From positions 2,975,001-3,039,000 of the forward strand of contig NC_066595.1 of assembly GCF_905475345.1 (NCBI RefSeq): a DNA stretch of 64,000 nucleotides, in the 5' to 3' direction. Below, piece by piece: positions 11,410 to 23,371 of the stretch. Made by a program: the position numbers and the translations under genes. Origin of the DNA: Vespula vulgaris. Lineage: Eukaryota > Arthropoda > Insecta > Hymenoptera > Vespidae. The notes below the pieces were generated by a model, which was not told the DNA's origin, did not search any database, and saw only the letters and a list, made by a program, of their open reading frames with translations. How positions within the stretch are numbered: position 1 is the stretch's first letter; every line of letters starts with the position of its first letter.

Positions 11410-11655
11410 TCCAATACAGTACCTAGGCTTGTAGTTTTACGATTTAAAAAGAAATGAAAAAAAAAGAAAAGGAAAGAAAAAAGAAATTAACCTGATTGAA
11501 GCGTATGTAAATTGATTTGTTACATCACGTAGGTAATTTTATCGTTTGAGAAAAAAATTAAAAAAAAAAAGAAGAAAGGAAAAGACCAGTCTGAAAAAAT
11601 CTGACTATGATTGATTTTTCAAATCGTCTCGGAACTTTTGACCTCGCTTAGGTAC
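11410..11655 (+). mobile_element. Probable degraded copy or copies of the TIR element family
   Basis: The right-end phrase TCTCGGAACTTTTGACCTCG occurs at 11627-11646, preceded by GATTGATTTTTCAAATCG as in the copy ending near 14383. A possible left end (TACCTAGGC, then TTGTAGTTTTACGATTTAAA) lies at 11419. The boundaries are uncertain and there may be two nested fragments. Confidence 0.4.
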
Positions 11656-12289
11656 GTTTTACAATCTGGGAAGAAAAAAATGAAAGGGAGAAAAGAAATT
11701 CGCGCGAACAAAGCTCTCTCGAAAAATAGTACGTATAATTAATTCGTCAAAAAAAATTTAGCTAATTTTATCGTAAAAAAAAAAAAATAAAAAAAAAACA
11801 AAAAAAGAACGAAACGAAAGGAAAAAATTAGCTCGAAAAATTATGGAAAAGCCACGATGGATATTTCAAATCCCCTAGTAACATTATTTTTGCCCTCAAC
11901 TAGGAATTTTCAGGTTCAACCACCCTCTCGTTCGCGTATAAAAAATTTCGAACGAACTTTGTACACAACAATAAATTTCGAAACAACGTTGATATTCTTT
12001 CCTACATTTTTTTTTCTTCTATCTTTTTTTTCTCTTCTTTTCTTTTCTCTTCTTTTCTTTCTTTTTTCTTTTTTTTTGTTCTTTCTTTCTTTCCCTCTTT
12101 CTTTTCTTCCCTCACAATTTTATCATTGATTTCTTTTTCTACGTTTTCTTTTCCCGTCTTTTATATTTTTAGAAAGGAAAAAAATATTTTCACCTCGTCG
12201 TATCCAACGAAATTCTTTCTTCTTCGATTCTTTCATTCCGTTTTTATTATTTTTATTTTTTTTATTTTTTTTTATTTCTCTTAGTCGTT

Positions 12290-12440
12290 CGTCCTTCCCG
12301 CCTTTCTCTCAGTGACCCCCGAACGAGATCGTAGCCCGCACCGCCGGATTTCGCCATTACTCTTATATCGCCTATGATATTTCATGACTCTTTTATTTCT
12401 TTCGTGCAACACACGGCGTCGATCGGTGCAAGTCACTTTT
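12290..12440 (+). other. GC-richer island with an acceptor-like site, possible cryptic exon
   Basis: A pyrimidine tract (TTCCCGCCTTTCTCTCAG, ending at 12312) is followed by unique GC-rich sequence. Spliced to the phase-1 donor of exon 1, it would read V-T-P-E-R-D-R-S-P-H-R-R and stop after about 20 codons. This could be an unused site, a short alternative terminal exon, or chance. No homology is recognised. Confidence 0.2.
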
Positions 12441-12581
12441 AATCCGTTAAAATTGATCGTTCTTCGATTAAAACGTAGTACGGGTTCGCACCGTGATATG
12501 AAATCATTTCCATACGGACGAATATAACGTATTTCTTTTTCATTTCGTTTCTACCCAATACTTTCGTCTCCCCGGAGCGTT

Positions 12582-12582
<1 letters not shown>

Positions 12583-12628
<46 letters not shown>
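12583..12628 (+). repeat. (TA)n microsatellite
   Basis: About 22 TA units. Confidence 0.95.
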
Positions 12629-12629
<1 letters not shown>

Positions 12630-12889
12630 CACTTTGCACATCATTCGATAATACTTCGTTTCTTCAAAATTCGCGAACGGACGTTTGATTTTATTTTTAG
12701 TTTTTTTTATTTTCTTTTTATTTTTTCTATATTTCCTCCCCATCTCCTCAAAAACTTAAATAAAATTATTGAAAAATAAATAACGAATAATGCATTGCTA
12801 TATAGGGGTAGTTTGTGGTAAAATAGAAGGAAAAGAAAAGAGAAATATTAATAACAAAATTTGAATATTGAAGAATATATTTTTCCTAC

Positions 12890-13110
12890 TATCAATTATT
12901 TTTCATCAAAGTCGTTCACGTTTAATAAATAAAAAAAAGAAAAAATTATCCATGTATAAAGCATTAATTATTTAACGATCAGAGTGTAAAAAGGAAAGAA
13001 ATATTTGATTCGAACGATTAATTATTCCATCAAAATCGTTCATGTTTAATACCTATATATACATATATATATTGAAAAAAAAACATTAACTTCTATAGTT
13101 GGAACTAGAG

Positions 13111-13146
<36 letters not shown>

Positions 13147-13260
13147 AAATAGTCCGTGTGCAAAGCCCCGTAAATTATTTAACGATCAAAGTGTAGACAA
13201 TTTTTCCTTTTTTTTTTTTTTGTTTTAAAGGATTAATCGTTTCGTTAAAATCGTTTCATT
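12890..13260 (+). repeat. Diverged tandem array with (GT)n inside
   Basis: CATCAAAATCGTTCATGTTTAA-type blocks occur at about 12905, 13028 and 13235. AAATTATTTAACGATCAAAGTGTA-type blocks occur at about 12966 and 13171. A (GT)n run lies at 13114-13142. The first block resembles the array at 4880-5400, so the two arrays may be related. Confidence 0.65.
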
Positions 13261-13534
13261 CAAAAAAGAAATAAAAACAAAAATAAAAAAGAAGTAAAAA
13301 AGAGAAAGAAGAAGAAAAAGAAAAAAGAAGAAAGAAAAAAGAAACAAAGAAAGTAAAAAAAATCACTTTGGCAGTTGAAACTAATTAGTTACAAAACTAA
13401 GTTTGTAAAACGATTAAAGCGAAGCCACCCTGTAGAGATAAAGTATAAAAAAGAGGGGGTAAAATATCTACGAGGAGGATATGATCACAGGCACACACGA
13501 CCCCGTTCATTGATTTGGCATTGGATTCGCGACC

Positions 13535-13559
13535 CGTCGTCGTCGTCCTCGTCGTCGTC

Positions 13560-13596
<37 letters not shown>

Positions 13597-13597
13597 G
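13535..13597 (+). repeat. (GTC)n microsatellite
   Basis: About 20 GTC units with two CTC interruptions, followed within 25 bp by the long TGTA array. Confidence 0.95.
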
Positions 13598-13617
13598 TGA
13601 CGATTTTAAATGGGAGT

Positions 13618-13805
13618 AGATGTATGTATGTATGTATGTATGTATGTATGTATGTATGTATGTATGTATGTATGTATGTATGTATGTATGTATGTATGTA
13701 TGTATGTATGTATGTATGTATGTATGTATGTATGTATGTATGTATGTATGTATGTATGTATGTATGTATGTATGTATGCATGCATGCATGCATGTATGTA
13801 TGCAT
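13618..13805 (+). repeat. Long (TGTA)n tetranucleotide array with (TGCA)n end
   Basis: About 39 perfect TGTA units (13621-13778) pass into four TGCA units and then back to TGTA. It is one of the longest pure tetranucleotide runs here. It yields spurious CMYV and HTYI frames of up to 184 codons. Confidence 0.97.
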
Positions 13806-14098
13806 CTGTTACCACCGGACAGTCCGTGTGGAATTCGAATATCACATTCGCTGTAGCGATCATTCATTTCAATCGCGGTATGCGTAGATTCTGCGGACCT
13901 TGTTTCAAAAAGAAAAAAAAGAAAAAGAAAGAAAGAGAAAACATTTTTTGTTTCTATTCCAACAGAAAAGAAAAAGACAAAAAAAAATCATTATCAAATA
14001 AAAATTTGCAAAAACTCGATGGAAGTAAAATGATCTTTAAAAGGATTCATCGAATTAGAAGGTCATGTCGGATTGGTCAACGATGGAAATTTTTCGAT

Positions 14099-14383
14099 AC
14101 AGGCCTGGCCAAAAGTTCTTGGACGATATTAAAAAATCGATTATACTTTTCCGAGACTTTTTAGGTAGAATCTTTTCTTCTTTTTTCTTTTTTTTTTTTA
14201 TTTTTTTTTTTTCTTCGAGACGTAAGAACTATATGCTTAGGAACTTTTTTTTATTAATAATTGTTGTTTCTGCATAATCTGCAAGAATGAAAAAGAACAA
14301 ATTAATCGTGAAAGGTCTCGATAAAAGGGCAATAGATTATTTAAAAATCAATCTAGTAACTTTTGATCTACTTGTTGGGAATT
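14099..14383 (+). mobile_element. TIR (mariner-like MITE) element, ~285 bp
   Basis: The left end reads TACAGGCCTGGCCAAAAGTT then CTTGGACGATATTAAAAAATCGATTA. The right end, reverse-complemented, reads CAAGTAGATCAAAAGTTACT then AGATTGATTTTTAAATAATC. The CAAAAGTT cores and following AT-rich blocks match between ends. Starting at TA with a CAGG..GG.CAAAAGT end resembles Tc1/mariner-family termini. The interior is T-rich with no transposase frame, so it would be non-autonomous. Confidence 0.55.
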
Positions 14384-15097
14384 TTTGAACGGTCGACGCG
14401 TATTAAAAATTCCGAGAATTGTTTTTTTGCGACAGCCATTGCCGTTCGCGAATTAAATTCTGATTACAAATGATAATTTGTAATTTTTAGATTCAAGCGT
14501 CGCTCCTTTTTTTGCTTGTTTTCTTTCGTTTTATTTCTCATTTTTTATTCATTTTCTTTCGGTGTCATATTTTTTTCGTCGATATTTTGCATTAGGTTAG
14601 CTAGTTGTATCTGTGAAAGGAAAGAGTTGGCGAAATCATTGCGGGATATGTGACCTTCGACCGTTAACCAATTCACTCGTCCATTAATTGACTTTTATCT
14701 ATCGGAGGAACGAATTTGTAAAGGTCGTTTACGCGTTCTAATGCTTCGTCCTCGAGGTTAGAACTATTTGCACACACATACGCACACACGCATAAAACTA
14801 GAATAAATATCTTTTAAAATTTTTTCCTTCTTCTTTTTCGTCTTCATCTTTTTTCGTCTTCTCTTCATATGATTCGATCGCTAATTCGACGACATTTTAT
14901 ATTAAACTCGAAGGATGTTATCAAACATCGTCCTATATTAAACGAGATATATATTAGATAGATACATAGATAGATGGATATTAGATATGCATCCTGATTA
15001 ATCCGACGCCCGTTAAAAACTCTACTTATCGGAAAATCGTTCGACTTTCCATATTCGTTTAATGCAAATAAACATGCTCGATCATTTCCGCACAGCT

Positions 15098-15101
15098 CAT
15101 T

Positions 15102-15148
<47 letters not shown>

Positions 15149-15240
15149 TATTATTATTGATATCATTATTATTATTAATATCATTATTTTTATTTTAATT
15201 AATATTATTTTTATTATTTTTACTATTATTATTATTAAAT
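15098..15240 (+). repeat. (ATT)n/(ATC)n compound microsatellite
   Basis: ATTATC and ATT units with scattered substitutions over about 140 bp. Confidence 0.85.
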
Positions 15241-15476
15241 ATTTTTATTATTACATATCAACGTTACAGAGAAAGTTAATGCAATGGAAAAGTATGTTGC
15301 TATATAATATTGCAAAATTTATATACGTTTATTATGGATATAAGACATAACTCTTTTTTCTTTTTCTTTCTTTCATTTTTTTCTTCTCTCAATCGAGACC
15401 GCCAATAGGGATCGTTAACGGATGCGAATCATCGAGAGAGATATCGTTTAAAAGCGCTGTCTGTATGTGTGTGTGC

Positions 15477-15477
<1 letters not shown>

Positions 15478-15525
<48 letters not shown>

Positions 15526-15540
15526 AGGGAGAGAGAGAGC
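15478..15540 (+). repeat. (GA)n microsatellite
   Basis: About 20 GA units, then GGGAGGGAGGGAGA and more GA. Confidence 0.95.
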
Positions 15541-16445
15541 AACTTCTAATATCCAAGCAGTAGCTTCGTTAACCTTATTATTTCGTAGCAGGCGAATCCA
15601 AATGAAAGCAAACAAGTTAATTTGCATTTGCCGGCGGAACAAGATCAAAACGTAAAATCAGACCAATCGAGATTTTCTTTTTCGACGTATTTCAATATAG
15701 GAAATCTACGTTTCGCACGACTCCTAGTCGCCATCGTATATTTTTCTTCAATTTACGCTAAGAGATCTTCTTTCTTTTTGTTTCTATCTTTTTTTTTCCA
15801 CCTTTCTGTTTTTTCTCTCCTTTTTTCTTTTCTTTGTTTTTAAATAATCATCAAGAAAATCGTCGGCATCAATATTTCCTCTCGTCCTACTCGTGAATAT
15901 TCCATCGTCTTCTTACGAGTTTTCGTTTTTCATTTTCTCTTTCTCTTTTTAAATGTATACATAAATATATATACATTTCTTTTTATTTCCTTTTTTATTT
16001 ATATATTCTTTATTCTTCCACTTCTTTTTATTTTCTTTTCTTCTTTCTTCTTTTTTATTTTTCTTTTATATACGTACGTATACAAAAAACCGGTATCAAG
16101 CGGCGATAATGAGACTTTCACGTAATCGCGAATTTTATCTCTTGGAAAACAGGACAGAATCGAGTGGAAATTGGTTTGATTCGCTCGTGAGAAAGTTTTC
16201 TCCTTATTCGTTATCCTATGAGTTTACTTTTCTTTTTTTTTTTTTTTTCTTTTTAAATCGTTGAAAATCCACTCTCCTTTCTCAAAGGACATCTTATTTA
16301 TTTCGAGCAGGATAATAAAGAAATCGAACGAGTTATCTCTCTATTCTGATGAGAATTATATTATGAGCTAACGTATCCACGCGTATGGGATGTATATCCA
16401 TTCATCTGAATTCTTACAAATTCGTTTGAAGTATAGAGTAAAAAA

Positions 16446-16880
16446 TTGATAGATAGATAGATGGATAGATAGATAGATAGATAGATGGATACAAAAAGAG
16501 CGAGAGAGAGAGAGAGAGAAAGAAAGAGCGAAATTGGACCCAACGAAACATCAAAATAATAACAATAATAATATGAAACATAAAAATGGCCGAAGATAAA
16601 CAAAACAAAACGAAACAATACAAAACGGGAACAAAAAAGAAAAGAAAATAAAATAAAATGAAATGAAATAAAATTAAAAAAGGAGAAAAAAGAATTGAGA
16701 ACGAAAATATTGAAAACGCGGAAATATCGTAGAAAATGAGAGGAAGAGAGAAAGAGAGAGAGAGAGAGAGACGGGGAAACAGTCAGAGAGACAGACGGAC
16801 AGACAGAGATAGACAGACAGGTAGATAGATAGAGATAGCGATAGATATACAGAAAGAAAGAAATAAATAGATAGCTAAAC

Positions 16881-16912
<32 letters not shown>
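16446..16912 (+). repeat. GATA / GA / ACAG low-complexity region
   Basis: (GATA)n at 16447-16490, (GA)n at 16501-16520, AAACAAAAC and AAATAAAATGA repeats at 16590-16680, then GA and GACAGACAG repeats at 16748-16912. Reading frames here on either strand are repeat-derived. Confidence 0.85.
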
Positions 16913-16919
16913 GGTGATA

Positions 16920-17130
16920 CGAACGGTAGGAAAAACTGATCCAATTGGGGAAAGGTGCAGGCGCCGCGCCATTGGCAAATCGACCCGGGCGACTTAAATC
17001 TACGAGCCGCGGAGTCGGGAGGAAAAATCTTTAAAAATGCTGTCCGACGAAAAAGGTGCGCCTGCGCGTCCACGGGCCATCTTTTCCCCTCTCTCTTCCC
17101 ACTTCGTCCCTTCATCGCGCGCGCACACAC
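16920..17130 (+). promoter_or_regulatory. CG-rich unique island, candidate internal promoter or enhancer
   Basis: About 200 bp of unique DNA with many CG dinucleotides stands inside extreme low complexity. It has GCGCCGCGCCATTGGC (a CCAAT box on the minus strand) at about 16962-16977 and TTTAAA at 17030. An ATG at 17037 opens MLSDEK and runs into a donor-like AAAG/gtgcgc at 17057, phase 1. That would let it join exons A or B as an alternative first exon. All functional claims are inference. Confidence 0.3.
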
Positions 17131-17164
17131 ACACATATACACAAATACATTCACACGCACACTC

Positions 17165-17223
17165 TTTCTCTCTTTTTCTATGTGTCTCGGCCTCCGATCA
17201 AGCACCCTCTCTCTTCTTTCTCT

Positions 17224-17258
<35 letters not shown>

Positions 17259-17266
17259 TCTACCCT

Positions 17267-17320
<54 letters not shown>

Positions 17321-17345
17321 GTCTCTGTCTTCTCTTCTCTTCTCT
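17165..17345 (+). repeat. (CT)n tract cluster
   Basis: CT runs at 17226-17256 and 17274-17311 with TCTCT and CTGTCT flanks, then TCTTC repeats. Purely pyrimidine for long stretches. Confidence 0.9.
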
Positions 17346-17574
17346 TCTCTTCTCTTCACTTCTCGCCGCCAAAACAAATCGTAAAGACGACTTCCAGCAC
17401 GTAATCGCGTGCTCCTTTCCAACGAATCGATGATACAACACCAGCCCCTACCCCTACCTCTATCTACCCCTACACCTACCCCCACTCTCATCCCTTCTCC
17501 CCTTCCCTCGCCCCCCTGAACCCCTTGCAACTTGCATTCCCTCGAATTTTTGGAGAAGCCCTCTTCTACAGGGT

Positions 17575-17770
17575 TACGACTACCACTACGATTACCGCTA
17601 CGACGTCTACTACTTCTTCTTCTACTACCACCACCACTACCATCACCACCACTACTACTATTACTACTACTACTCTATTACTATTACTATTACTATTACT
17701 ACTACTGCTACGATGACTACTACCATGACGATTATCTATGATGAGGACGAGAAGGACGAGGGCGAGGACG
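17575..17770 (+). repeat. (TAC)n/(ACC)n/(ATT)n mixed trinucleotide region
   Basis: ACTACC, ACGATT, TTC, ACC and TACT units succeed one another, ending in GACGAGGACGAGG repeats. Apparent Thr/Leu/Tyr runs are repeat-derived. Confidence 0.85.
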
Positions 17771-17984
17771 AGGAAGCGGTCGAACGTGAAATTTCTCGAG
17801 TTACTCGAGTCACTCGAATTTTCCCGACCATTGGGACTCGATGGGAATACATCTCGGAGCGAGTTTTCGAGCTTCCTCTTCTTCTTCCTTATATATATAT
17901 ATATTTTTTTGTTTTTTTTTTCTTCTTTTATTCGTTTTTTTTCCTCTCCGTTTCTTTTCCTTTCTTTTCCTTCCTTCTCTTTTC

Positions 17985-18058
17985 TTTTCCTTTCTTTTCT
18001 TTTCTTTTCTTTTCTTTTCTTTTCTTTTCTTTTCTTTTCTTTTCTTTTCTTTTCTTTA
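17985..18058 (+). repeat. (TTTTC)n pentanucleotide array
   Basis: About 13 TTTTC units, nearly perfect, preceded by related imperfect T/C-rich sequence from 17890. Confidence 0.93.
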
Positions 18059-18556
18059 GTTTCCCCTTCTTTATCTATATGGTTTTGGAAAATACCATTC
18101 TACCCCTCCACCCAAGAATTTCTTAGTAATCGGTCCACTAGTTTCTTCCCCTCCTAACCCTTCCCAACACCCACCCTTTCATTCTTTCGAATCGTATTTT
18201 TATGAAGCTATTCGAGAACGAGTTTTTATTATCTTTCAACTTGGAATCACTCTCTTTCTCTCTCTATCTCTCTCACTTTTTATCTTTCTCTCCTTTTCTG
18301 ATTTCTCTCTAGTTAGAGGAAAAATCTATTTCTTCTTCTTCTTTTTTTTTTTTTGTTTACTCGACAGGATTTAAGGGGCTGGGTAATTAGAGATTTCATC
18401 GACTAAGTAATTGAAAAAACTAATTTTATATATGTGTGTGTGTATGTATAAATACAATTAATACTATATAAAATCTCGTAAATTCGTGTTTACATTTGCA
18501 GAAATAATGCAAACTCATCTTTAATTACCGACGGAATGTTTCTATGGGCAGAAAAA

Positions 18557-18573
18557 GAGAAATAGAGAGAGAT

Positions 18574-18650
<77 letters not shown>
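18557..18650 (+). repeat. (GA)n microsatellite, ~94 bp
   Basis: About 35 pure GA units preceded by GATAGAGATAGA. A (CT)n run at 18772-18811 lies 120 bp downstream. The two could pair in a transcript as a GA:CU hairpin. Confidence 0.95.
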
Positions 18651-18653
<3 letters not shown>

Positions 18654-18768
18654 TCACGTCGCAACTTTTAAATATCCGACAGTGTGCATAGTATATTTTA
18701 TGTGTGTGTATGTGTACACGTATAAACTTTTGGAATTTGTAGAACCTATAGAAATTATATATTCGTAG

Positions 18769-18819
<51 letters not shown>

Positions 18820-19251
18820 GTTTCTTTTCTTTTTCTTTTTTTCCCTCATTTTTTTTTCCTTTTTCTTCTTTTTTTTCTGTTTTGTACCTCTCCACACGTC
18901 CCAGAATGACTATTATCGTTCATACTCTGGATAACCAGCTTTAACGATCGTTTTTTATCTAAAGTATTTAAACATTTTAATTGCGTCAGCTTTTTTCGTC
19001 AATTAATTTCTACCACTTTGTTTTTATAATGGATTTAGATACACATTGTGATTCGCATGAAATTTTCAAGAGAAAATTATTGTTAATAATTTATCGTAGA
19101 ATTTTTAACGCTCGGGTCGGGGCTGGAGGAAGCTGTTCGAAAAAAAAGTATTCCGCTTAAAAATCTACGCCATTTTCGATTTCTCGCGTGAGAAACGTTT
19201 ATAAATACTTGTATACATATACACACACATCTATATATACATATCATATAT

Positions 19252-19252
<1 letters not shown>

Positions 19253-19286
<34 letters not shown>

Positions 19287-19287
19287 T
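19253..19287 (+). repeat. (TATT)n tetranucleotide array
   Basis: Eight to nine TTAT units. Confidence 0.9.
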
Positions 19288-19624
19288 ACAGGTAATCTTT
19301 TATTTATAATATTAGCGAAAAATATTTTAAGAATAATTTAGATATATTTAAACAATAGAAAAAAAGTTCACGTAAGCGTACGTAATAGCGAATTTAATTT
19401 TCGACCAATCCACAATATTCTTCATAAATCTTACTCGATCGTTCTTTGCTCAGATAAATAATTTTTTTTTTCATCTGTAATATACTGAAGTCGTCATAAA
19501 AAATATTTCCCACATATTTTGGGATATCCAGTGTAAGATTAGCGAACAAAAATTCCCAGGGGAGAAATAAAATTTTGCCTAAGTAAATTTTAAATATCAA
19601 TTCGATATTTTTCGAGATGCTCGA

Positions 19625-19755
19625 TTTAGGTCTGCAATTAGAGACTTGTAGTTTTACTATCTGAACAAAAATTAAATTGAAAAATCTTGAAAAAGGTGTC
19701 TGATTTTTTTTTAAACAACGTTGGATCTTTTCAATTCGCTTAAAGATTGAATTTT
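19625..19755 (+). mobile_element. Probable fragment of the TIR element family
   Basis: Left-like end TTTAGGTCTGCAATTAGAGA, interior CTTGAAAAAGGTGTCTGATT, and a right-like end AACGTTGGATCTTTTCAATT then CGCTTAAAG. The order matches other copies but similarity is low. Confidence 0.3.
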
Positions 19756-20819
19756 AGTCTATCCTATATAGATTATGCTTAAGTCGCGAGATAAGTTGTC
19801 TTTCGACACGGTTCAATGAGGAAATCATTTTTTAATCATTTAATATGTGTGTATACACACACACGCACGCGCGCGCGCGCGCAAGTATATCGATAATAAA
19901 AATAAAAAAAATATATTGGACCCATTCGTAGATATATTATCGGTATACATATCGATATCGGTCAATTTCGATTGGTTGATGTTACTCGTGAAATCCGATA
20001 CAGAATATTTCTATCGCTCTACGGTTCTAATTGCGATGATATTCGGTTATCGTTAAAAGGGAGCCATTTAAATGACAAATTAAAATGGGAAAGACGAAGA
20101 AGAGAGATTGGCTCTGGTAAAGAGAAGAATTACTTTTTTTTTTCTTCTTTTTTCTTTTATCTTTTTTTTTCCCTCTCTCTCTCTTTCTCTCTTTTTAAGA
20201 TTTTTTTTTTTTTATATATATTATACGACACGTACACCAGCTTTCCTTCTTTTTCTCTCTTTTTTAATTATTTATTATTATTATTATTTTTTTCTTTTTT
20301 TTTCAAGAAAACGATTCTTTACGTCATTCGTTTGAATTGGAAAAATAAGTTAATTTCGATCAAATTTACGTACAAGTTCGATTTAAAAACTTCTGATATT
20401 TTCAGACTGAAAATTGCTTTCTTCTTCTTTCTCTTTTCTCTTTTTTCTTTTTTCACAACGTTGCCCGTCATACTTGTCGATGATCATTTCCTTGAAAATT
20501 TACGAATTTTTGGTCTAAACTATCGAACGATAAATATATTTCGTACGTAATAAAATTAACGTTTACGTTTAAGTTCGATGCAAAATTTTCTTCGAAAATC
20601 TTTCGGTATTTTTAATCTACAAAATTGTTCTTTTTTTTTCTTTATTTTTTTTCCGTAAGCATTTGCCGTTATATTTATCGATGATTATTTTATTGAAAAA
20701 TTACGAATTTTTGTCAGACTCAAACTAGATATTAAATATTTTTAGATATGATTAAAAAAAATCAACGTTTTACGTTATGAAGCTTTTTGAATTCCTTCAA
20801 AATTTCGGATTCATCTTTA

Positions 20820-21180
20820 TATATATACATATATATATATATATACATACGTATGTGCGCCCACGTGTATATAATATATAAAAGTTACATATATCCAGTA
20901 TGTCCAGCGTTCCGGCTAAGAAATCTTAACTTTATCGGATATGTGCTTTACCGTAGGTCCGTATAAACTTGAAAGCTCGCCGAAAGTTTGGTGAAAACGT
21001 TTCCAAGTCTCGGAAGTTCGACTATTAAACTACTTGTACTTTCTTCTTTAGAAGGCCGTGCTGGTTTTAAACCGGCAAATCTTTCGGGTGCCTATCGTTC
21101 CACGTTTCTCTTCCAACAACGTATACGTCTGTGTGTGTCTGTGCAAAAGTTTATTTTCACGATGAAATGAATTATCCTCT
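20820..21180 (+). other. Unique, slightly GC-richer intronic stretch, no gene assigned
   Basis: After a TA/CA microsatellite (20819-20850) the sequence from 20900 to 21120 is unique and non-repetitive. A 60-codon GTG-started frame (20988-21170) spans it but shows no domain and no splice signals I trust. Confidence 0.35.
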
Positions 21181-21372
21181 AATTAAATTCGTGTGTTATA
21201 TGGGGGGAGAAGAGTGAATGGGGAGTGAGAGGGAGAAAAGAAAAAGGAGAAACAAAAAGATTGAAGAAAGAAAAGTGTTATCATCGGTAACGCACGAAGG
21301 AAAAAGAAAAAATAAATGTTATCTAGAATAATTTGAATATGAATTTGAATGTTCATATAAATTTTTAGATAT

Positions 21373-21412
21373 TTCATTTCATTTTATTTTATTTTATTTT
21401 ACTTTATTTTAT
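21373..21412 (+). repeat. (TTTTA)n short array
   Basis: Seven TTTTA-type units with one C substitution. Confidence 0.85.
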
Positions 21413-22512
21413 TTACGTATTTTTTGCTTTTAATATAAATTATTAGAAAAATATTATTTTTGAAAAGGAAAAAGGAAATAAATAAAATTTATATATCTGG
21501 AGTTTATAAATAATTAAAACGAACATACGCGTTGCTCTGTTTTGTTTACATTAACCAAGTTATTTCGATATGCAATTTATAAAATTGATATATATATATA
21601 TATACACATGTCTACATGCGTGTGTATAATTCATGTGTATACTACATTTAAAGCTAGATAAATATTATAAGTTCGATCATACAAATTAAAATTATTTATT
21701 GTCGTATTTTATTTGGAATGGAGAAAAAGAAAACGAAAAATAACAAAAAGAAAAAAATAATAAAGAAGAGAGAAAAAAGTAAAGAGAAACAGAAAAGACA
21801 AAAGTATATATTGCATGTTATAAAATCTCGAATAGTGATCTCGATTAATCGAAAGAAAATCGGATTCGATCCTGTAATCGAATTCCAAGCTTTTTCGAAT
21901 TTCTTCGAGGATCGATCGTTTATTGGTCACGACGACGTTACGGAATTTCAAGCACGACCACTCATCTCACGAGTAAGGTGTCCCTGTTAGCTAGCTAGCA
22001 TGTACTGTCAGTTACGCGTTATAATCGAAGGTCCTTCGAGTGGTTCGATGTCAAACGGTACGATCGGTTTTGACGCGTCCTCTTTTTCCCATTCCCATTC
22101 CAAGTTCTCTCTGTAACCATAGAATTTTACACGATATACGTATAAAAAAATATATATATGTAATTTTGAACTTATTCTCATTTTTGATCCTCAAAAAACT
22201 TATGAACGAGATAATTTTCTCAATTTTTTTTTAAACAAATTGACTAATTGCACTCTGTATACATTTATATGAATATCAGTTTTTATATCTATTTTCTTTT
22301 TATCTTTTTTAATTTAGTATTTTCACGTTTTGATGATAAATGTGAAAATGCAAATAAATTATATTTGCTTGCTGTATCACGATTTTTTTTTTATAATATA
22401 TATTTATTTTATATATATATGTATATATATATATATCTACGATTTTCCATGAGATCCTAGATTGTTACGAAAAAAATATTTGCACGCTTCTTATAACATC
22501 TGTAATCGTCGA

Positions 22513-22545
22513 AAAAAAAAAAAAAAAAAAAAAAAAAAAGAAAGA
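22513..22545 (+). repeat. Poly-A tract
   Basis: About 27 consecutive A, then AAAG repeats. No retroelement body is recognised upstream. Confidence 0.85.
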
Positions 22546-22931
22546 AAAGAGGAAAGAAAAGAAGATTCACAGTTTTCCTGCTTATATCTAACTTTTCATA
22601 TTCTAAATTTTTTATCAAGAAAATTGATTTGAAAGAAAAGAAAAAGAGGAAAAAAAGGAAAAGGGAAAAAGACGGAAAAAAGATCGATTGTCGATAATTA
22701 GGCGAGTTTAATTCGTGGCACAATTAGATACGAATGAGGAAACAAGTTCCATAGGTTTCAATAATTATTTACACGTCTCAGTAATTATTTAGTTTTTCGT
22801 CTAACGTGTCGAAACTATTTTCCACGAAATTCATGGTTATAGCGTCGGTATTATTTCGTCGAACGGAAAAGGTAGAAAGGAAAAAAGGTCGCTTCTTTCC
22901 TCCTTCGTGTGACACATGCACATATATACAG

Positions 22932-22934
<3 letters not shown>

Positions 22935-22967
<33 letters not shown>
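22935..22967 (+). repeat. (TA)n microsatellite
   Basis: About 16 TA units. Confidence 0.9.
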
Positions 22968-22972
<5 letters not shown>

Positions 22973-23327
22973 TTTGCGTCATCGTTACGCAAATCTTATT
23001 TTCAGCGCTAACTAAATTTTTTATTTATATACACGCGAAAGAGGAAGAACGATGATCGGTGATTTACATCGATCTCTTTGAAATCCTCCCGTATCTATTG
23101 TAAAATTCATAAAGTGAAGGAAAATAAAATATCCGTGCGTATCTTCTCTTTTAGAAAGGTTAGAAACATTTCATTTCTTCTCCTTTATTTTTCTTTTTCC
23201 TTTTTCTTTTCTTTCCCTTCCTTTTTCTTTTACTTTTCTTTTTCTTTTTTTAAATACAGTACTCATTCGTTGAATTTCAAATCGCGATTGATGCAACAAT
23301 TCTTTTTATTATTCAACTTTCTTAGAC

Positions 23328-23331
<4 letters not shown>

Positions 23332-23371
<40 letters not shown>

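Noticed and set aside
13375..13887. Long ORFs of repeated CMYV, HTYI or Ser/Asp runs on both strands
   Set aside because: They are translations of the (GTC)n and (TGTA)n arrays, open in several frames and on both strands at once.
22513..22545. Poly-A tail of a retroposed gene or LINE
   Set aside because: No retroelement or processed-gene sequence is recognisable upstream and no target duplication is visible.
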